A stretch of 64,000 nucleotides of DNA from Dethiosulfatibacter aminovorans DSM 17477 (GTDB taxonomy: Bacteria > Bacillota > Clostridia > Tissierellales > Dethiosulfatibacteraceae): positions 124,001-188,000 of the forward strand of contig NZ_FQZL01000009.1 of NCBI RefSeq assembly GCF_900142005.1, in the 5' to 3' direction. Below are positions 49,487 through 59,019 of the stretch, one piece after another. Position numbers and translations under genes: made by a program. The notes under the pieces were generated by a model. That model was not told the origin of the DNA, ran no database searches, and saw only the letters and a list, made by a program, of their open reading frames with translations. The stretch's first letter is position 1. Each line of letters begins with the position of its first letter.

Positions 49487-49822
49487 GGATTCTCCAATCT
49501 CAGTTGTTATTGTATATACTAATATAATACTTGTTTGAGAACAATTAATCAACAAAATACATCATCTCATTGATCTTAACTAATATACCAGAATGAGGCA
49601 AGTGGTATATCAAATGGAGGATTGTATGTTGCGAGAGAGAAGCAGTTAAACAATTCAATTTTGAAGAATTTAAACATGGCGATAAATTATGTAAATATAA
49701 AAGATGTTGTTTGTGAAATTTGGTTAATATTTCACCTAAACATTGAAAAGATTATTGTAAATATGGTATTGTAGCTGTAGAATTTTTGAAACTTATGATA
49801 TAGTACGAGTAGAGGGTTTTTT
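49487..49822. other. Intergenic region between nadK and pseudouridine synthase
   Basis: About 335 bases without a credible gene. ATATACCA (49583-49590) and TGGTATAT (49603-49610) form an 8-base stem with a 12-base loop. A GGAGG-preceded ATG at 49628 opens only seven codons. The rest is AT-rich and holds TATAGT before the 49823 gene. Nothing else seen. Confidence 0.5.
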
Positions 49823-50710
49823 ATGGATAATGATGCAATGATAATAGATGTAAAAGAAGATGGATTCAGATTGAGAGATTACCTTGAAGAAAAACATGGT
49901 TTTTCTTCAAAGCTTCTAATAAAACTTGAAGCAAATGGAAAAATTTTTCTCAATGGGAAAGTTGTCAAAATCAAAAAGAGAGTTTTTAGAGAAGACGAGA
50001 TAGCTGTAGAGTTCCTTGACGAGTCAGATGAATATGAAAAGGTGAACCTTCCTATAGACATAATCTACGAGGACGATGACTTTCTTGTTTTGAACAAAAA
50101 GCCATTCAGGGTTGTTCATCCGACCAAAAGACATCAGGATGATACCACTGCAAATGCCGTTTCATTCTATTTTGACAAGAATGACATAAAGAGGAAGGTA
50201 CGCTTTGTAAACAGGCTTGACATGAATACTTCGGGAGTTCTGGTCATTGCTAAAAATCCATATGTCCATAACATGATTTCCCAAGACATGAGGAATGACA
50301 AGGTGGATAAGCATTACAAGGCTATAGTTGACGGTATATTGGAAGAAAAAAATGGGAAAATAATTGAGAAAATTGCTAGGATAGATGATAATATAAGAAG
50401 GGTGGTTCATGAATCGGGAAAGGATTGTACTACTGTGTACAGCGTTATAGAAGAGGAAAATGGCATGTCGTTGATTGATATAAGGCTGGAAACGGGCAGA
50501 ACTCATCAGATAAGGGTTCATTTTGAACATCTTGGCGCGCCTGTACTGGGAGATGAATTGTACGGCACCAGGTCGGAACTGATTTCCAGGCAGGCACTTC
50601 ACTGCAGCAGGATGGTTTTCAAGCATCCGAGGACGGGGAAGGTTCTTGAGATGGTTGCGGAACTGCCGGAGGATATGAAGCGAATATTCAACAGTAATTG
50701 TGAGAATTAA
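49823..50710 (+). CDS. RluD-family rRNA pseudouridine synthase
   Basis: 295 residues. N-terminal S4 RNA-binding domain (FRLRDYLEEKHGFSSKLLIKLEANGKIFLNGKVV in part) and the catalytic domain with VRFVNRLDMNTSGVLVIAKN (catalytic Asp in RLDMNTSG), HYKAIVDG, LETGRTHQIRVHFEHLGAPVLGDELYG. Isomerises uridine to pseudouridine in large-subunit rRNA; RluD/RluC/RluA specificity cannot be separated here. Own transcript apparently; a GAGGG ribosome site is fair. Confidence 0.92.
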   Translation: MDNDAMIIDVKEDGFRLRDYLEEKHGFSSKLLIKLEANGKIFLNGKVVKIKKRVFREDEIAVEFLDESDEYEKVNLPIDIIYEDDDFLVLNKKPFRVVHPTKRHQDDTTANAVSFYFDKNDIKRKVRFVNRLDMNTSGVLVIAKNPYVHNMISQDMRNDKVDKHYKAIVDGILEEKNGKIIEKIARIDDNIRRVVHESGKDCTTVYSVIEEENGMSLIDIRLETGRTHQIRVHFEHLGAPVLGDELYGTRSELISRQALHCSRMVFKHPRTGKVLEMVAELPEDMKRIFNSNCEN

Positions 50711-50781
50711 GGGCATAAATATATTTGCAATTATTATAGGGTAAAATGATTTGAATTACAATAATTAATTGGAGGGTTTAA

Positions 50782-51774
50782 ATGAAAAAGCTGTTAATGA
50801 TATCAACAGGAGGGACAATTGCCAGCACTTTGACAGAAGATGGACTGGCACCGGGTATAAAACCTGAGGATATGCTGAACTATTTGAATGGTGTTGAAAA
50901 TATTTGCAAAATTGAAACTCACGAGTTGTTGAATATAGACAGTACAAATATTCAACCGGAGCACTGGATAGAAATCACAGGTTTCATCAAAAGGGTATAC
51001 AATGATTATGATGCATTTATCATAACGCATGGAACGGATACAATGGCATATACTTCAGCCGCCTTGTCCTATATGATACAAAATCCTGACAAGCCTATAA
51101 TATTAACGGGTTCTCAGAAGCCCATAAACATGGACACCACGGATGCAAGGAAAAATCTTAAGGATTCAATAGCATATGCCCTCAGCGAAGATGTGGCGGG
51201 CATTTATGTGGTTTTTGACGGCAAGGCAATAATTGGTACCAGGGCTAGAAAAACCAAGACAAAGAGCTTTGATGCCTTTGAGAGCATAAACTATCCAATA
51301 GCTGCATTCATAGATGGCAAGAGGATAGCAAAGTACGTTCGAAATGAAAAAAAGGGACCAGTGGAATTCTATGAGAATATTTATCCGAATATTTTCCTTC
51401 TGAAGCTGGCTCCCGGAATGCAGCCGGATGTTCTTGATTATATTGGAGACAAGTATGAAGGAGTAGTGATAGAAAGCTACGGAGTAGGAGGCCTTCCTTT
51501 CGAGGACAGGAGGAACTTTCAGGAGAAGTTGGAATCACTGACTGCCAAGGGGAGAATAGTTGTAATTGCATCCCAGGTAATGAGAGAGGGAAGCGACATG
51601 TCGATTTATGAAGTTGGCTTCAAGACTATGAAGAATTATAATGTACTGGAATCCCTGGACATGACAATTGAAAGTGCAATTGTAAAACTTATGTGGATAA
51701 TGGGGCAGACCAAAGAATTCAAAGAGGTAAAGGAACTGTTCTATAAGAAGATTAACGAAGATATCATATACTGA
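50782..51774 (+). CDS. ansA: Type I L-asparaginase
   Basis: 330 residues, cytoplasmic (no signal peptide). Threonine nucleophile in STGGTIAST (Thr12), second triad part THGTDTMAYTSAAL (about 82-94), and GSQKPINMDTTDARKNLKDS. Hydrolyses asparagine to aspartate and ammonia. TGGAGGG ribosome site. Starts a run with an M29 aminopeptidase and two PHP genes; the spacing (54, 7, about 21 bases) suggests an operon serving peptide and amino-acid catabolism. Confidence 0.92.
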   Translation: MKKLLMISTGGTIASTLTEDGLAPGIKPEDMLNYLNGVENICKIETHELLNIDSTNIQPEHWIEITGFIKRVYNDYDAFIITHGTDTMAYTSAALSYMIQNPDKPIILTGSQKPINMDTTDARKNLKDSIAYALSEDVAGIYVVFDGKAIIGTRARKTKTKSFDAFESINYPIAAFIDGKRIAKYVRNEKKGPVEFYENIYPNIFLLKLAPGMQPDVLDYIGDKYEGVVIESYGVGGLPFEDRRNFQEKLESLTAKGRIVVIASQVMREGSDMSIYEVGFKTMKNYNVLESLDMTIESAIVKLMWIMGQTKEFKEVKELFYKKINEDIIY

Positions 51775-51828
51775 AATGTAAAAAAGAAACCAAAATTAAA
51801 ATAAAAAATCACGAGAGAGGTATTAGAG

Positions 51829-52938
51829 ATGGATCAAAGAAATAGAAAACTGGCATCAAATCTGGTGAATTATTCATGCAGGCTGAAAAAAGGAGAAAAT
51901 GTATTTCTTAGAATACGAGGAAATGACTGCAAGCCCCTGGCAAAGGAAGTAATAAAAGCAGTATACAAAGCTGGTGCTGTACCATTTTTGAAGCTTGAAG
52001 ATCAGAGCCTCGACAGGGAAATAATGATGGGATGTACTGAAGAGCAGCTGAAGGCAATGAACGAGAATGAACTGGAACTCATGAAGAAGATGGATGCGTA
52101 TATAGGGATAACTGCAACTGACAATTTTGCTGAAAATTCGGATGTTCCTGAAGACAAGATGAACAGCTTTTCAAGTGCATCAAGAATAGTGCTTGATGAA
52201 AGAGTTGACAATACAAAGTGGGTTATTTTGAGATATCCCAACAATGCCATGGCTCAAAAGGCTAATATGAGCCTGGAAAGTTTTGAGGATTTCTATTATA
52301 ATGTTTGTAACCTGGATTATGGTAAAATGAATGAAGCCATGAAACCTTTAAAGGAACTGATGGACAAGACGGACAAGGTAAGGGTGACGGGAAAGGGAAC
52401 GGACATAACCTTCTCAATAAAGGACATACCTACAATACCATGTGCCGGAGAGATGAACATCCCTGATGGAGAAATCTATACGGCGCCTGTGAAGGATTCG
52501 GTAAATGGAGTGATTTCATACAATACACCCTCTCACTACAGAGGTTTCACCTTTAAGGATATCAGATTTGAAATAGAAAATGGAAAAATTGTCAAGGCTA
52601 CATCAAATGATACGGACAGAATAAACAATATACTTGACTCTGACGAGGGAGCAAGATTTTTTGGTGAATTTGCCATAGGAGTAAACCCATATATAATTGA
52701 CCCAATGGAGAACACCCTTTTTGATGAGAAAATCATGGGAAGCATCCATTTCACACCGGGAAAGTCCTATGAGGATGCATCCAACGGCAACAACTCTGAA
52801 GTCCACTGGGACCTTGTTCTCATACAGACTCCTGAATTTGGCGGTGGAGAAATCTATTTCGATGATGTCCTTATTAGGAAGGACGGTAAATTCATCATTC
52901 CTGAACTGGAAGTGCTGAATCCGGAAAACTTGAAATAA
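51829..52938 (+). CDS. M29-family metallo-aminopeptidase
   Basis: 369 residues. The M29 (AmpS/AmpT/PepS) family is a dimetal aminopeptidase. Ligands are in IPCAGEMNIPDGEIYTAPV (two Glu), the ring of DSDEGARFFGEFAIGVNP (Glu), and SIHFTPGKSYEDAS and NSEVHWDLVLIQ (His, Asp). The final pattern SIH-x-ALG-type region here is GSIHFTPGKSYEDASNGNN. Acts in the cytoplasm releasing N-terminal residues from peptides. A promoter-like element is not obvious in the 54-base gap; GAGAGG ribosome site. Confidence 0.92.
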   Translation: MDQRNRKLASNLVNYSCRLKKGENVFLRIRGNDCKPLAKEVIKAVYKAGAVPFLKLEDQSLDREIMMGCTEEQLKAMNENELELMKKMDAYIGITATDNFAENSDVPEDKMNSFSSASRIVLDERVDNTKWVILRYPNNAMAQKANMSLESFEDFYYNVCNLDYGKMNEAMKPLKELMDKTDKVRVTGKGTDITFSIKDIPTIPCAGEMNIPDGEIYTAPVKDSVNGVISYNTPSHYRGFTFKDIRFEIENGKIVKATSNDTDRINNILDSDEGARFFGEFAIGVNPYIIDPMENTLFDEKIMGSIHFTPGKSYEDASNGNNSEVHWDLVLIQTPEFGGGEIYFDDVLIRKDGKFIIPELEVLNPENLK

Positions 52939-52945
52939 CAGAGGT

Positions 52946-53779
52946 ATGATTTTTTTGAAAACAGATTTGCATATACACACATGGGCTTCAGATGGAACGT
53001 GGAGCCCTGAAACCTTGTTAGAGAAACTTAATGAAGAGAGAATCAAGATATTTTCCATAACGGACCATGATACTATAAAATCGTCGGAAGCAATGCTGAA
53101 TATACCTTTGGAAAATGAAATGGTGTATATTCCGGGAGTGGAAGTTGCAGCTACGTACAAGGACAGGGAATACCACCTTACTGTATACAATTACAACAGG
53201 ACATCGGAGTTCTTGGATCTGATAGAATGGAACAATGATACGAGACTTGAGTATAATTACGATTTTCTGCACCTGCTGTCAAAAAAACATGAAAATGTAA
53301 GCCTTGATGATTATTTTGATTATGTGGAAGACCCGACAAGGGGTGGCTGGAAGGCTCTAAATTACCTTATAGACAGGGGCATTTACAGAACAATGTTCGA
53401 CTATTTTGATGGACTGAAGGAAACTGACCTGACTCTTAGATTCAAGGAGCCGGAAGAGGTCATCGAAACCGCCAAAAAGGAAGGAGCCTCTGTTTTTCTT
53501 GCACATCCTTCATATTACTTCAGAGATGGAGTGATGTCCGGTGAAGAGCTTGACTTCTGGAAAATTGCAGGAATAGACGGCGTTGAATGCTATACCCCCT
53601 ATGCACCTGACAGGGACAGGATAGAATACTACAAGGATTACTGCAACAAGAACGATTTGATGATATCCGGAGGGTCGGACTGTCATGGTGGTTTTCTTGA
53701 AAGAAAGCTGGGCTTTCCCAATATTGATGCGGGAGATTTAAGAATAAACAGCCTGTTTGACAAGTCAGATATGTTGTAA
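52946..53779 (+). CDS. PHP-domain phosphoesterase (TrpH/RNase AM-like)
   Basis: 277 residues. PHP metal motifs: DLHIHTWASDGTWSP, SITDHDTI, GVEVAATYKDREYHLTVYN (with His), FLAHPSYYF, and SGGSDCHGG at the C-terminal end. This family includes exonucleases on 5'-phospho oligonucleotides and nucleotide 3'-phosphatases. AGAGG overlaps the start so closely that TTG at 52955 is an alternative start. Ends just ahead of the second PHP gene; the two share an operon. Confidence 0.88.
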   Translation: MIFLKTDLHIHTWASDGTWSPETLLEKLNEERIKIFSITDHDTIKSSEAMLNIPLENEMVYIPGVEVAATYKDREYHLTVYNYNRTSEFLDLIEWNNDTRLEYNYDFLHLLSKKHENVSLDDYFDYVEDPTRGGWKALNYLIDRGIYRTMFDYFDGLKETDLTLRFKEPEEVIETAKKEGASVFLAHPSYYFRDGVMSGEELDFWKIAGIDGVECYTPYAPDRDRIEYYKDYCNKNDLMISGGSDCHGGFLERKLGFPNIDAGDLRINSLFDKSDML

Positions 53780-53800
53780 TTGATAAGCCTGGAGGTTTAT

Positions 53801-54511
53801 ATGGATATAAGAATAGATACACATGTTCATACCATTGCAAGCGGTCACGCCTACAGTGTGTTGAGCGATTATGTAAGGGTTGCGGTTGAAAAGGGGATTG
53901 AAATGTTTGCACTTACCGATCATGGCCCTGCAATGCCTGGGAGCCCGCATTTGTACCATCTGGCCAACCAGGTGGTTATTCCAGAAGTGATGGATGGAGT
54001 TGAAATACTGAAGGGAGTTGAAGCCAACATAATAGACTATGATGGTGAAATCGACATACCCAACTATATTCTCAAAAGTCTGGATATAGTACTTGCCAGC
54101 CTCCATCCGCCATGCCTTGAAGCTGGTACAGTTGAAGAGAATACATCGGCGCTGACCAATGCAATAAGAAGCGGAAAGATAGATATAATAGGACATCCGG
54201 GAAATCCGGCTTTCGAAATAGATATATATGAAGTTGTACGATGTGCAAAAGAGTATAATGTTGCTTTGGAAATCAATAGTGGTTCCTTCAGAGGCAGCAG
54301 GGTTACCAGTTGGGACAATTGTGTGGATATAGCGAGAGCGTGCAAGGAGATAGGGACATTTGTCACTACCGGCAGTGATTCTCATCTACATTGCCATCTG
54401 GGCGAGTTCGGAAAGATTTACAAGATATTTGAAGAGGTTGATTTCCCGTTGGAACTGGTAGTAACTGAAAGCAAGGAAAAGTTGAAAGAATTTTTGAGCA
54501 GCAGAAGATAG
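53801..54511 (+). CDS. YcdX-type PHP-domain phosphatase
   Basis: 236 residues from ATG 53801, where GGAGGT is 4 bases upstream (the frame could open earlier at 53780). Motifs: RIDTHVHTIASGHAYSV, ALTDHGPAMPGSPH, GVEANIIDYDGEID, LASLHPPC, IIGHPGNPAFEID, and TTGSDSHLHCHLG. This composition of nine metal ligands is as in E. coli YcdX, a trinuclear zinc phosphatase. Substrate unknown; in an operon with the preceding PHP gene. Confidence 0.9.
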   Translation: MDIRIDTHVHTIASGHAYSVLSDYVRVAVEKGIEMFALTDHGPAMPGSPHLYHLANQVVIPEVMDGVEILKGVEANIIDYDGEIDIPNYILKSLDIVLASLHPPCLEAGTVEENTSALTNAIRSGKIDIIGHPGNPAFEIDIYEVVRCAKEYNVALEINSGSFRGSRVTSWDNCVDIARACKEIGTFVTTGSDSHLHCHLGEFGKIYKIFEEVDFPLELVVTESKEKLKEFLSSRR

Positions 54512-54518
54512 GTGACTT

Positions 54519-57500
54519 ATGAAATGTATATATGTTGATTTAATAGGATATCCAAAGGTTACGTCAGACGATGAAATTGTGAAGTTTCCATTTAAGAAAG
54601 CGGAAGGCATTTTCTACATGCTGCTTCTTGAAGGACAGCTGGAGAGAGTCAAGCTTTGTTCATACTTTTGGCCTGAAGCTAACGAGGAGATTGGAAAGAA
54701 GAATCTAAGAAATGCAATCTACAGCATTAGAAAGGTCTTTGGCGTTGATATTTTCATGTCTTCATCCAGAGCCTTGATACAGATTGACAGAAGTATAGTA
54801 AAAGTAAATGATTATGACAGAGTGATTTCCGAAGATGTTGAATTTTTAACGACTCTCCTTGAAAACGACAGGATAGAGCTTCTTGATGATTTCTATATTC
54901 CGGATCTTATCGAATTTGACGAATGGCTGTCCTACAAGAAAAACCATTTCATGGAAAAACTGAATGGTTTTTTCGCCGCTATGCTTAATAACGATGAAAT
55001 TACCAGTAGTATTAAAATAAATATTTGCAAAAAACTCATTCAACTCGATGAATTTGATGAAAAGTCCTATATCCGTCTAATTGAGCTTTACAAGGAGGAA
55101 AGGGAATATCAGAAATCTGTTGAAGTATTCAATAAGCTCGAGAACATATTGAAATCAGAGCTTTCTATAACTCCGTCTCTTGAGGCCGTGAATCTGATTG
55201 ATGGAATATTAAACGAGAGACAAAAAAAGGATGAAAAAAGAGAATCAAATATAGTATCCATAGGTCGGGACAAAGAATTCAATGAACTGATGAAAAGCCT
55301 TGGTATTTTCAGGAAGGGGGAAAATAATAATACTGTCCTTGTTAAAGGTGAGGCCGGAATAGGAAAAACAAACCTGGTGAATAATTTCATAAACCATATC
55401 TCCAATGGTGAATATGTTTTGAAAATTCAGTGTTACCCTCTTGAACAGGATTATTATTATGAATCCTTCAGAAGTGTGATGGAACAGATATCCTCCATCA
55501 TAAGAGAAGAAGATATTCATGTTCCAACATATACAATGTCGGCCTTGTCTGCTCTTTATCCATCTTTTGGCATAGATTACGATATCCAGATGTATATGGA
55601 AGAGGAAAGAAATTTCGGTATAATCGAAAAGGCTGTGTTGAATATATTTTCCATATTTGGAAACAGAAAGAATATTATTCTTATAATTGAAGACGTTCAC
55701 TGGATGGATAAAATGAGTCTCCAGATTCTAAAGACAATATTGTGTCAGAATACAATAAAGGTGTTTACAATCATGACGTCCAGAAATGCGATGTCTTCAA
55801 ATGCGAGCAACTTGATTTATCATATGAAATCCAGAAGCGTGATAAATGAAATAGTTTTGGAACGGTTGAACGAAGAGCTGACAAGAGGTTTGATTAGTCA
55901 TTATGTCGAGATAGAAAGAAATTGGCAGGATTATATTTATAGAGAAAGTGAAGGCAATCCATTGTTCATAATGGAATATGTCAATAACATCAAACAGAAC
56001 AAAGGCTTTGACATTTTAAAATCAAAAGCGGGAGATGTAATCAAGAGCAGAATAATCAATCTGCCTCTTGAGGTGCGAAAAATCCTGGAAATATGCTCTG
56101 TTTTTCTTGATTATATACAGCTTGATGCACTGGAGAAAATCACGGGAAAGGGAAAGATAGACCTCATTGATATCATTGATGATCTTCTTGAGAGAAATAT
56201 ACTTGTAGAGAAGCAAAAAGACAGAAGCAATCTTGAGCTTCACTTTACCCACAACAAAATAAAAACCTTCGTTAAAAGTGAAATGTCACGCTCAAAAAAG
56301 ATACTTCTAAATAAAAGGTTTGCGGAGTATTATGAAAACAGGCTGGGTGGGAAACATGACAGGGAACTTTATTTAAGGCTGTCATTCCACTATGGCGAAT
56401 GCAATATGAAGATCAAGCAGTTGGAGTACAGGCTCAAGAGATTTTCCGGTCTTGTCAAAATAAATCATGAAATGTTTCCTGAAATAGACGACTATGAAAT
56501 GAACAAAGGTACAGCCGTATACTTGAGTGAAACTGATATAGACAGTGAATTGAAAAGCATAGAAAAGGAATATCAGTCAATAAAGAAAAGTGAGTTTATT
56601 GAGAATTACAAGGATGTCGAAATTGTTTATTTGTATACAATGGGACGTCTTCTGGTGGATACAGGGAAACATCAATCGGGCAGGGAATTGATCGAAAAAA
56701 TGATTGAACTGGCTGAAAAAAGCGGAAATTTGGAGTACTGTATAAGAGGATGGTTTAAAATCATACACCAGACAATAAATTCCTTTGATCTTGATGGTAT
56801 GAATTTTGCGTTGGAGAATCTTGAAAAACTTGTTACTGAAGAAGTTGACGAAGGGATAACCGCGAAGGTAAAAAGACTTAAGGGATATTACTGCGTTTTG
56901 GCGGGAAGATACAAGGACGGCGAAGTGTATCTTAACGATGCCATGGAAACCTTTAAAAAACTTGAATTCAGGGAAAAATATATCTTGAACATTGCTGCTT
57001 CGTACATGTATATAGGAGAGAGCAAAAGACTTCAGGAAAAATTTGAGGAATCCATTAGTTATTATGACAAGGCGCTTGCAATCTGCAGCGACAAGAAACT
57101 GTTGTCGGGAATAGCTTATATCCTTGCAAGCAAGGGTCGTGTTTATTATGAATTGGGAAAAATTGACAAGGCAGAGGAGTTTCTCCTGGAATCCATTAAG
57201 TATTATTCAAAGATAGTATTTGTATGGGGACGGGTCATCCCAAGTGGGTACTTGGCCCTTGTATATGCAGGCAAAAGGGATGAGAAAAATACCTACAAGT
57301 ATTTCAAACTGTCCATGGAGTATATTGCAAATTCCAAGAACAACTATGAAAAAGGAATGATTTGCAGGATAAAAACTGAGTTGATCAAATCTTGCAGGGA
57401 TTTCAGCAATTGGAAAAAGCTTGAAGAATTGATTATGTCCGACTTGTTCAACTGCTGCTTTGGAGATTTGAAGTGCTTTGACAATCCGGCAATGACCTAT

Positions 57501-57569
57501 GAAAAAAGAAGGATAAATGAATTGTTAGATGATAAGGATGTGAAATATATCACTGAATCGAAGAAATAA
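54519..57569 (+). CDS. BTAD/STAND-ATPase/TPR transcriptional regulator (AfsR/SARP-like)
   Basis: 1016 residues. N-terminal winged helix followed by BTAD (RVKLCSYFWPEANEEIGKKNLRNAIYSIRKVFGVD in part: LRNAIYSIRKVF; ILKSELSITPSLEAVNLI), then AAA/STAND ATPase with Walker A KGEAGIGKTNLVN (about 273-286), Walker B NIILIIEDVHWMD (about 385-397), and a C-terminal half of about 450 residues of TPR-like helices. This is the plan of the SARP/AfsR and MalT-type regulators, in which ligand binding to TPRs releases the ATPase. It is 7 bases from the PHP gene, thus probably in that operon and a candidate controller of it or of the downstream Mo-hydroxylase genes. Confidence 0.85.
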   Translation: MKCIYVDLIGYPKVTSDDEIVKFPFKKAEGIFYMLLLEGQLERVKLCSYFWPEANEEIGKKNLRNAIYSIRKVFGVDIFMSSSRALIQIDRSIVKVNDYDRVISEDVEFLTTLLENDRIELLDDFYIPDLIEFDEWLSYKKNHFMEKLNGFFAAMLNNDEITSSIKINICKKLIQLDEFDEKSYIRLIELYKEEREYQKSVEVFNKLENILKSELSITPSLEAVNLIDGILNERQKKDEKRESNIVSIGRDKEFNELMKSLGIFRKGENNNTVLVKGEAGIGKTNLVNNFINHISNGEYVLKIQCYPLEQDYYYESFRSVMEQISSIIREEDIHVPTYTMSALSALYPSFGIDYDIQMYMEEERNFGIIEKAVLNIFSIFGNRKNIILIIEDVHWMDKMSLQILKTILCQNTIKVFTIMTSRNAMSSNASNLIYHMKSRSVINEIVLERLNEELTRGLISHYVEIERNWQDYIYRESEGNPLFIMEYVNNIKQNKGFDILKSKAGDVIKSRIINLPLEVRKILEICSVFLDYIQLDALEKITGKGKIDLIDIIDDLLERNILVEKQKDRSNLELHFTHNKIKTFVKSEMSRSKKILLNKRFAEYYENRLGGKHDRELYLRLSFHYGECNMKIKQLEYRLKRFSGLVKINHEMFPEIDDYEMNKGTAVYLSETDIDSELKSIEKEYQSIKKSEFIENYKDVEIVYLYTMGRLLVDTGKHQSGRELIEKMIELAEKSGNLEYCIRGWFKIIHQTINSFDLDGMNFALENLEKLVTEEVDEGITAKVKRLKGYYCVLAGRYKDGEVYLNDAMETFKKLEFREKYILNIAASYMYIGESKRLQEKFEESISYYDKALAICSDKKLLSGIAYILASKGRVYYELGKIDKAEEFLLESIKYYSKIVFVWGRVIPSGYLALVYAGKRDEKNTYKYFKLSMEYIANSKNNYEKGMICRIKTELIKSCRDFSNWKKLEELIMSDLFNCCFGDLKCFDNPAMTYEKRRINELLDDKDVKYITESKK

Positions 57570-57583
57570 ATGATAGTTTGTCA

Positions 57584-57620
57584 AAAAAAGATGTAAAAAA
57601 TATTTTTACGTCTTTTTTTT
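57584..57620 (+). terminator. Terminator of the regulator gene
   Basis: AAAGATGTAAAAA (57587) pairs with TTTTTACGTCTTT (one T-G mismatch), followed by TTTTTT. Confidence 0.8.
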
Positions 57621-57681
57621 TGACGTTATTTTGACTTATTGTGAATATAATTAAGCCATAAAATAAGTGAGGTGTATGTTC

Positions 57682-58140
57682 GTGATAATAAATACTGTTA
57701 TTAATGGAGAAGGAGTCAGCATTGAATGTAATCCAAATAAAAGACTTTTGGATTTATTGAGAGAAGATATGAACCTGAAAAGCGTCAAGGAAGGATGCGG
57801 AGAAGGTGAATGTGGTGCATGCACAGTTTTAATAGATAAGAAGGCCGTTACTTCATGTACCGTATTGGCAGGCCAGATTGAAGGCTGCGAAGTGACAACC
57901 GTTGAAGGACTTGAAAAATCAGGCGAGCTGGAAAATATGATTCAATCCTTTGAGGAAAACGGTGCCATCCAGTGCGGATTCTGTACTCCGGGAATGATAA
58001 TGTCTTCAAAAGCATTGCTGTATGAAAATGATCACCCGAGCGATGAAGAAATAAAAAGGGCATTGGAAGGTAATCTGTGCAGATGTACAGGATACAATAA
58101 AATAGAAAAAGCTGTTAAAGACATAATTGAAAAGGAGTAA
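57682..58140 (+). CDS. Molybdenum hydroxylase small subunit, two [2Fe-2S] clusters (XdhC/CoxS type)
   Basis: 152 residues from GTG 57682, which has GAGGTG 7 bases upstream (GTG at 57667 and ATG at 57676 are too near or within it). Plant-type ferredoxin domain with CGEGECGACTVLI and later Cys; second helical domain with QCGFCTPGMIMS and NLCRCTGYNKI, the four-helix bundle. Transfers electrons between molybdenum centre and FAD. First of three genes with FAD and Mo-pterin subunits. Confidence 0.95.
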   Translation: MIINTVINGEGVSIECNPNKRLLDLLREDMNLKSVKEGCGEGECGACTVLIDKKAVTSCTVLAGQIEGCEVTTVEGLEKSGELENMIQSFEENGAIQCGFCTPGMIMSSKALLYENDHPSDEEIKRALEGNLCRCTGYNKIEKAVKDIIEKE

Positions 58141-58143
58141 ACC

Positions 58144-59019
58144 ATGACAGAAAATAATTTTTACTCACCGAAAAATATTGAAGAGCTTGTTAAGGTTCTC
58201 GAAGTGAAAAAAAAATCTGAAAACATGTTTTTTGTTGCCGGAGCAACTGATTTTGCAGTAGCCATGAACAACAACAAGATGTTTGATTATGTTTCAATCG
58301 ATTTGACAAAAGTCAAGGAAATGAGAAGCATTGAGAAAAATGGCAATGTGATTGAAATAGGTGCATGTGTAACTATGGATGAACTCGATAAATCCGACAT
58401 TGTCAGAAAGAACATCCTTGGACTGAGTCAGGCTGCAGGAAGCGTAGGGTCCACTCAGATCAGAAACCGTGCTACAGTAGGCGGCAACGCAGCCAATGCA
58501 GCCCAGTGTGCAGATACTTTGTCAGCTCTTTTTGCCTATGGTGCAACCGCAGTAATGGTTAATTCAAAAGGTGAATTTAGAGAAGTAAGGCTTGAAGATT
58601 TAATAGTGGGATTTGGCAAGACATTCATTGAGGATGATGAAGCTCTGGTTAAGTTCAAGGTCGAAGTCAAGGAAAATGAGTACTCTGCGTTTTCAAAGGT
58701 TGGATCGAGAAAAACCGTTACAATATCAAAAATCAACAATTGCCTGAGAATCGTAATGGATGGAAATAAAATTGTCGAATGCAAATCATATTTCGGTTCG
58801 GTAGCAGCAAAACCTATAGAATCAAAAATGACGGAAGAGGCCGTAGTCGGAAAGGAATTCAATGACGAGCTGCTGAAGGAATTGATGGAAATTGGTTCGA
58901 AACAGATTGATGAAGCAATACCGACAAGATCGTCAAGACATTACAAGAGAGTTGCAGTAAAGGGAATAATCAACGATGTCTATGATGAAATAAAGAACAC
59001 GATGGAGGTGAAGCAATGA
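58144..59019 (+). CDS. Molybdenum hydroxylase FAD subunit (CoxM/XdhB type)
   Basis: 291 residues. FAD-binding fold: FFVAGATDFAVAMNN, the signature GLSQAAGSVGSTQIRNRATVGGNAANAAQCADT (in part: VGSTQIRNRATVGGN), and a C-terminal CO-dehydrogenase flavoprotein domain (SKVGSRKTVTISKIN). Passes electrons to NAD or another acceptor. Spaced 3 bases from the small-subunit gene; overlaps the large-subunit ATG by 4 bases (ATGA), so all three are one transcript. Confidence 0.94.
   Translation: MTENNFYSPKNIEELVKVLEVKKKSENMFFVAGATDFAVAMNNNKMFDYVSIDLTKVKEMRSIEKNGNVIEIGACVTMDELDKSDIVRKNILGLSQAAGSVGSTQIRNRATVGGNAANAAQCADTLSALFAYGATAVMVNSKGEFREVRLEDLIVGFGKTFIEDDEALVKFKVEVKENEYSAFSKVGSRKTVTISKINNCLRIVMDGNKIVECKSYFGSVAAKPIESKMTEEAVVGKEFNDELLKELMEIGSKQIDEAIPTRSSRHYKRVAVKGIINDVYDEIKNTMEVKQ

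Noticed and set aside
49628-49651. ATG preceded by GGAGG in the nadK-pseudouridine synthase gap
   Set aside because: Only seven codons before a stop.
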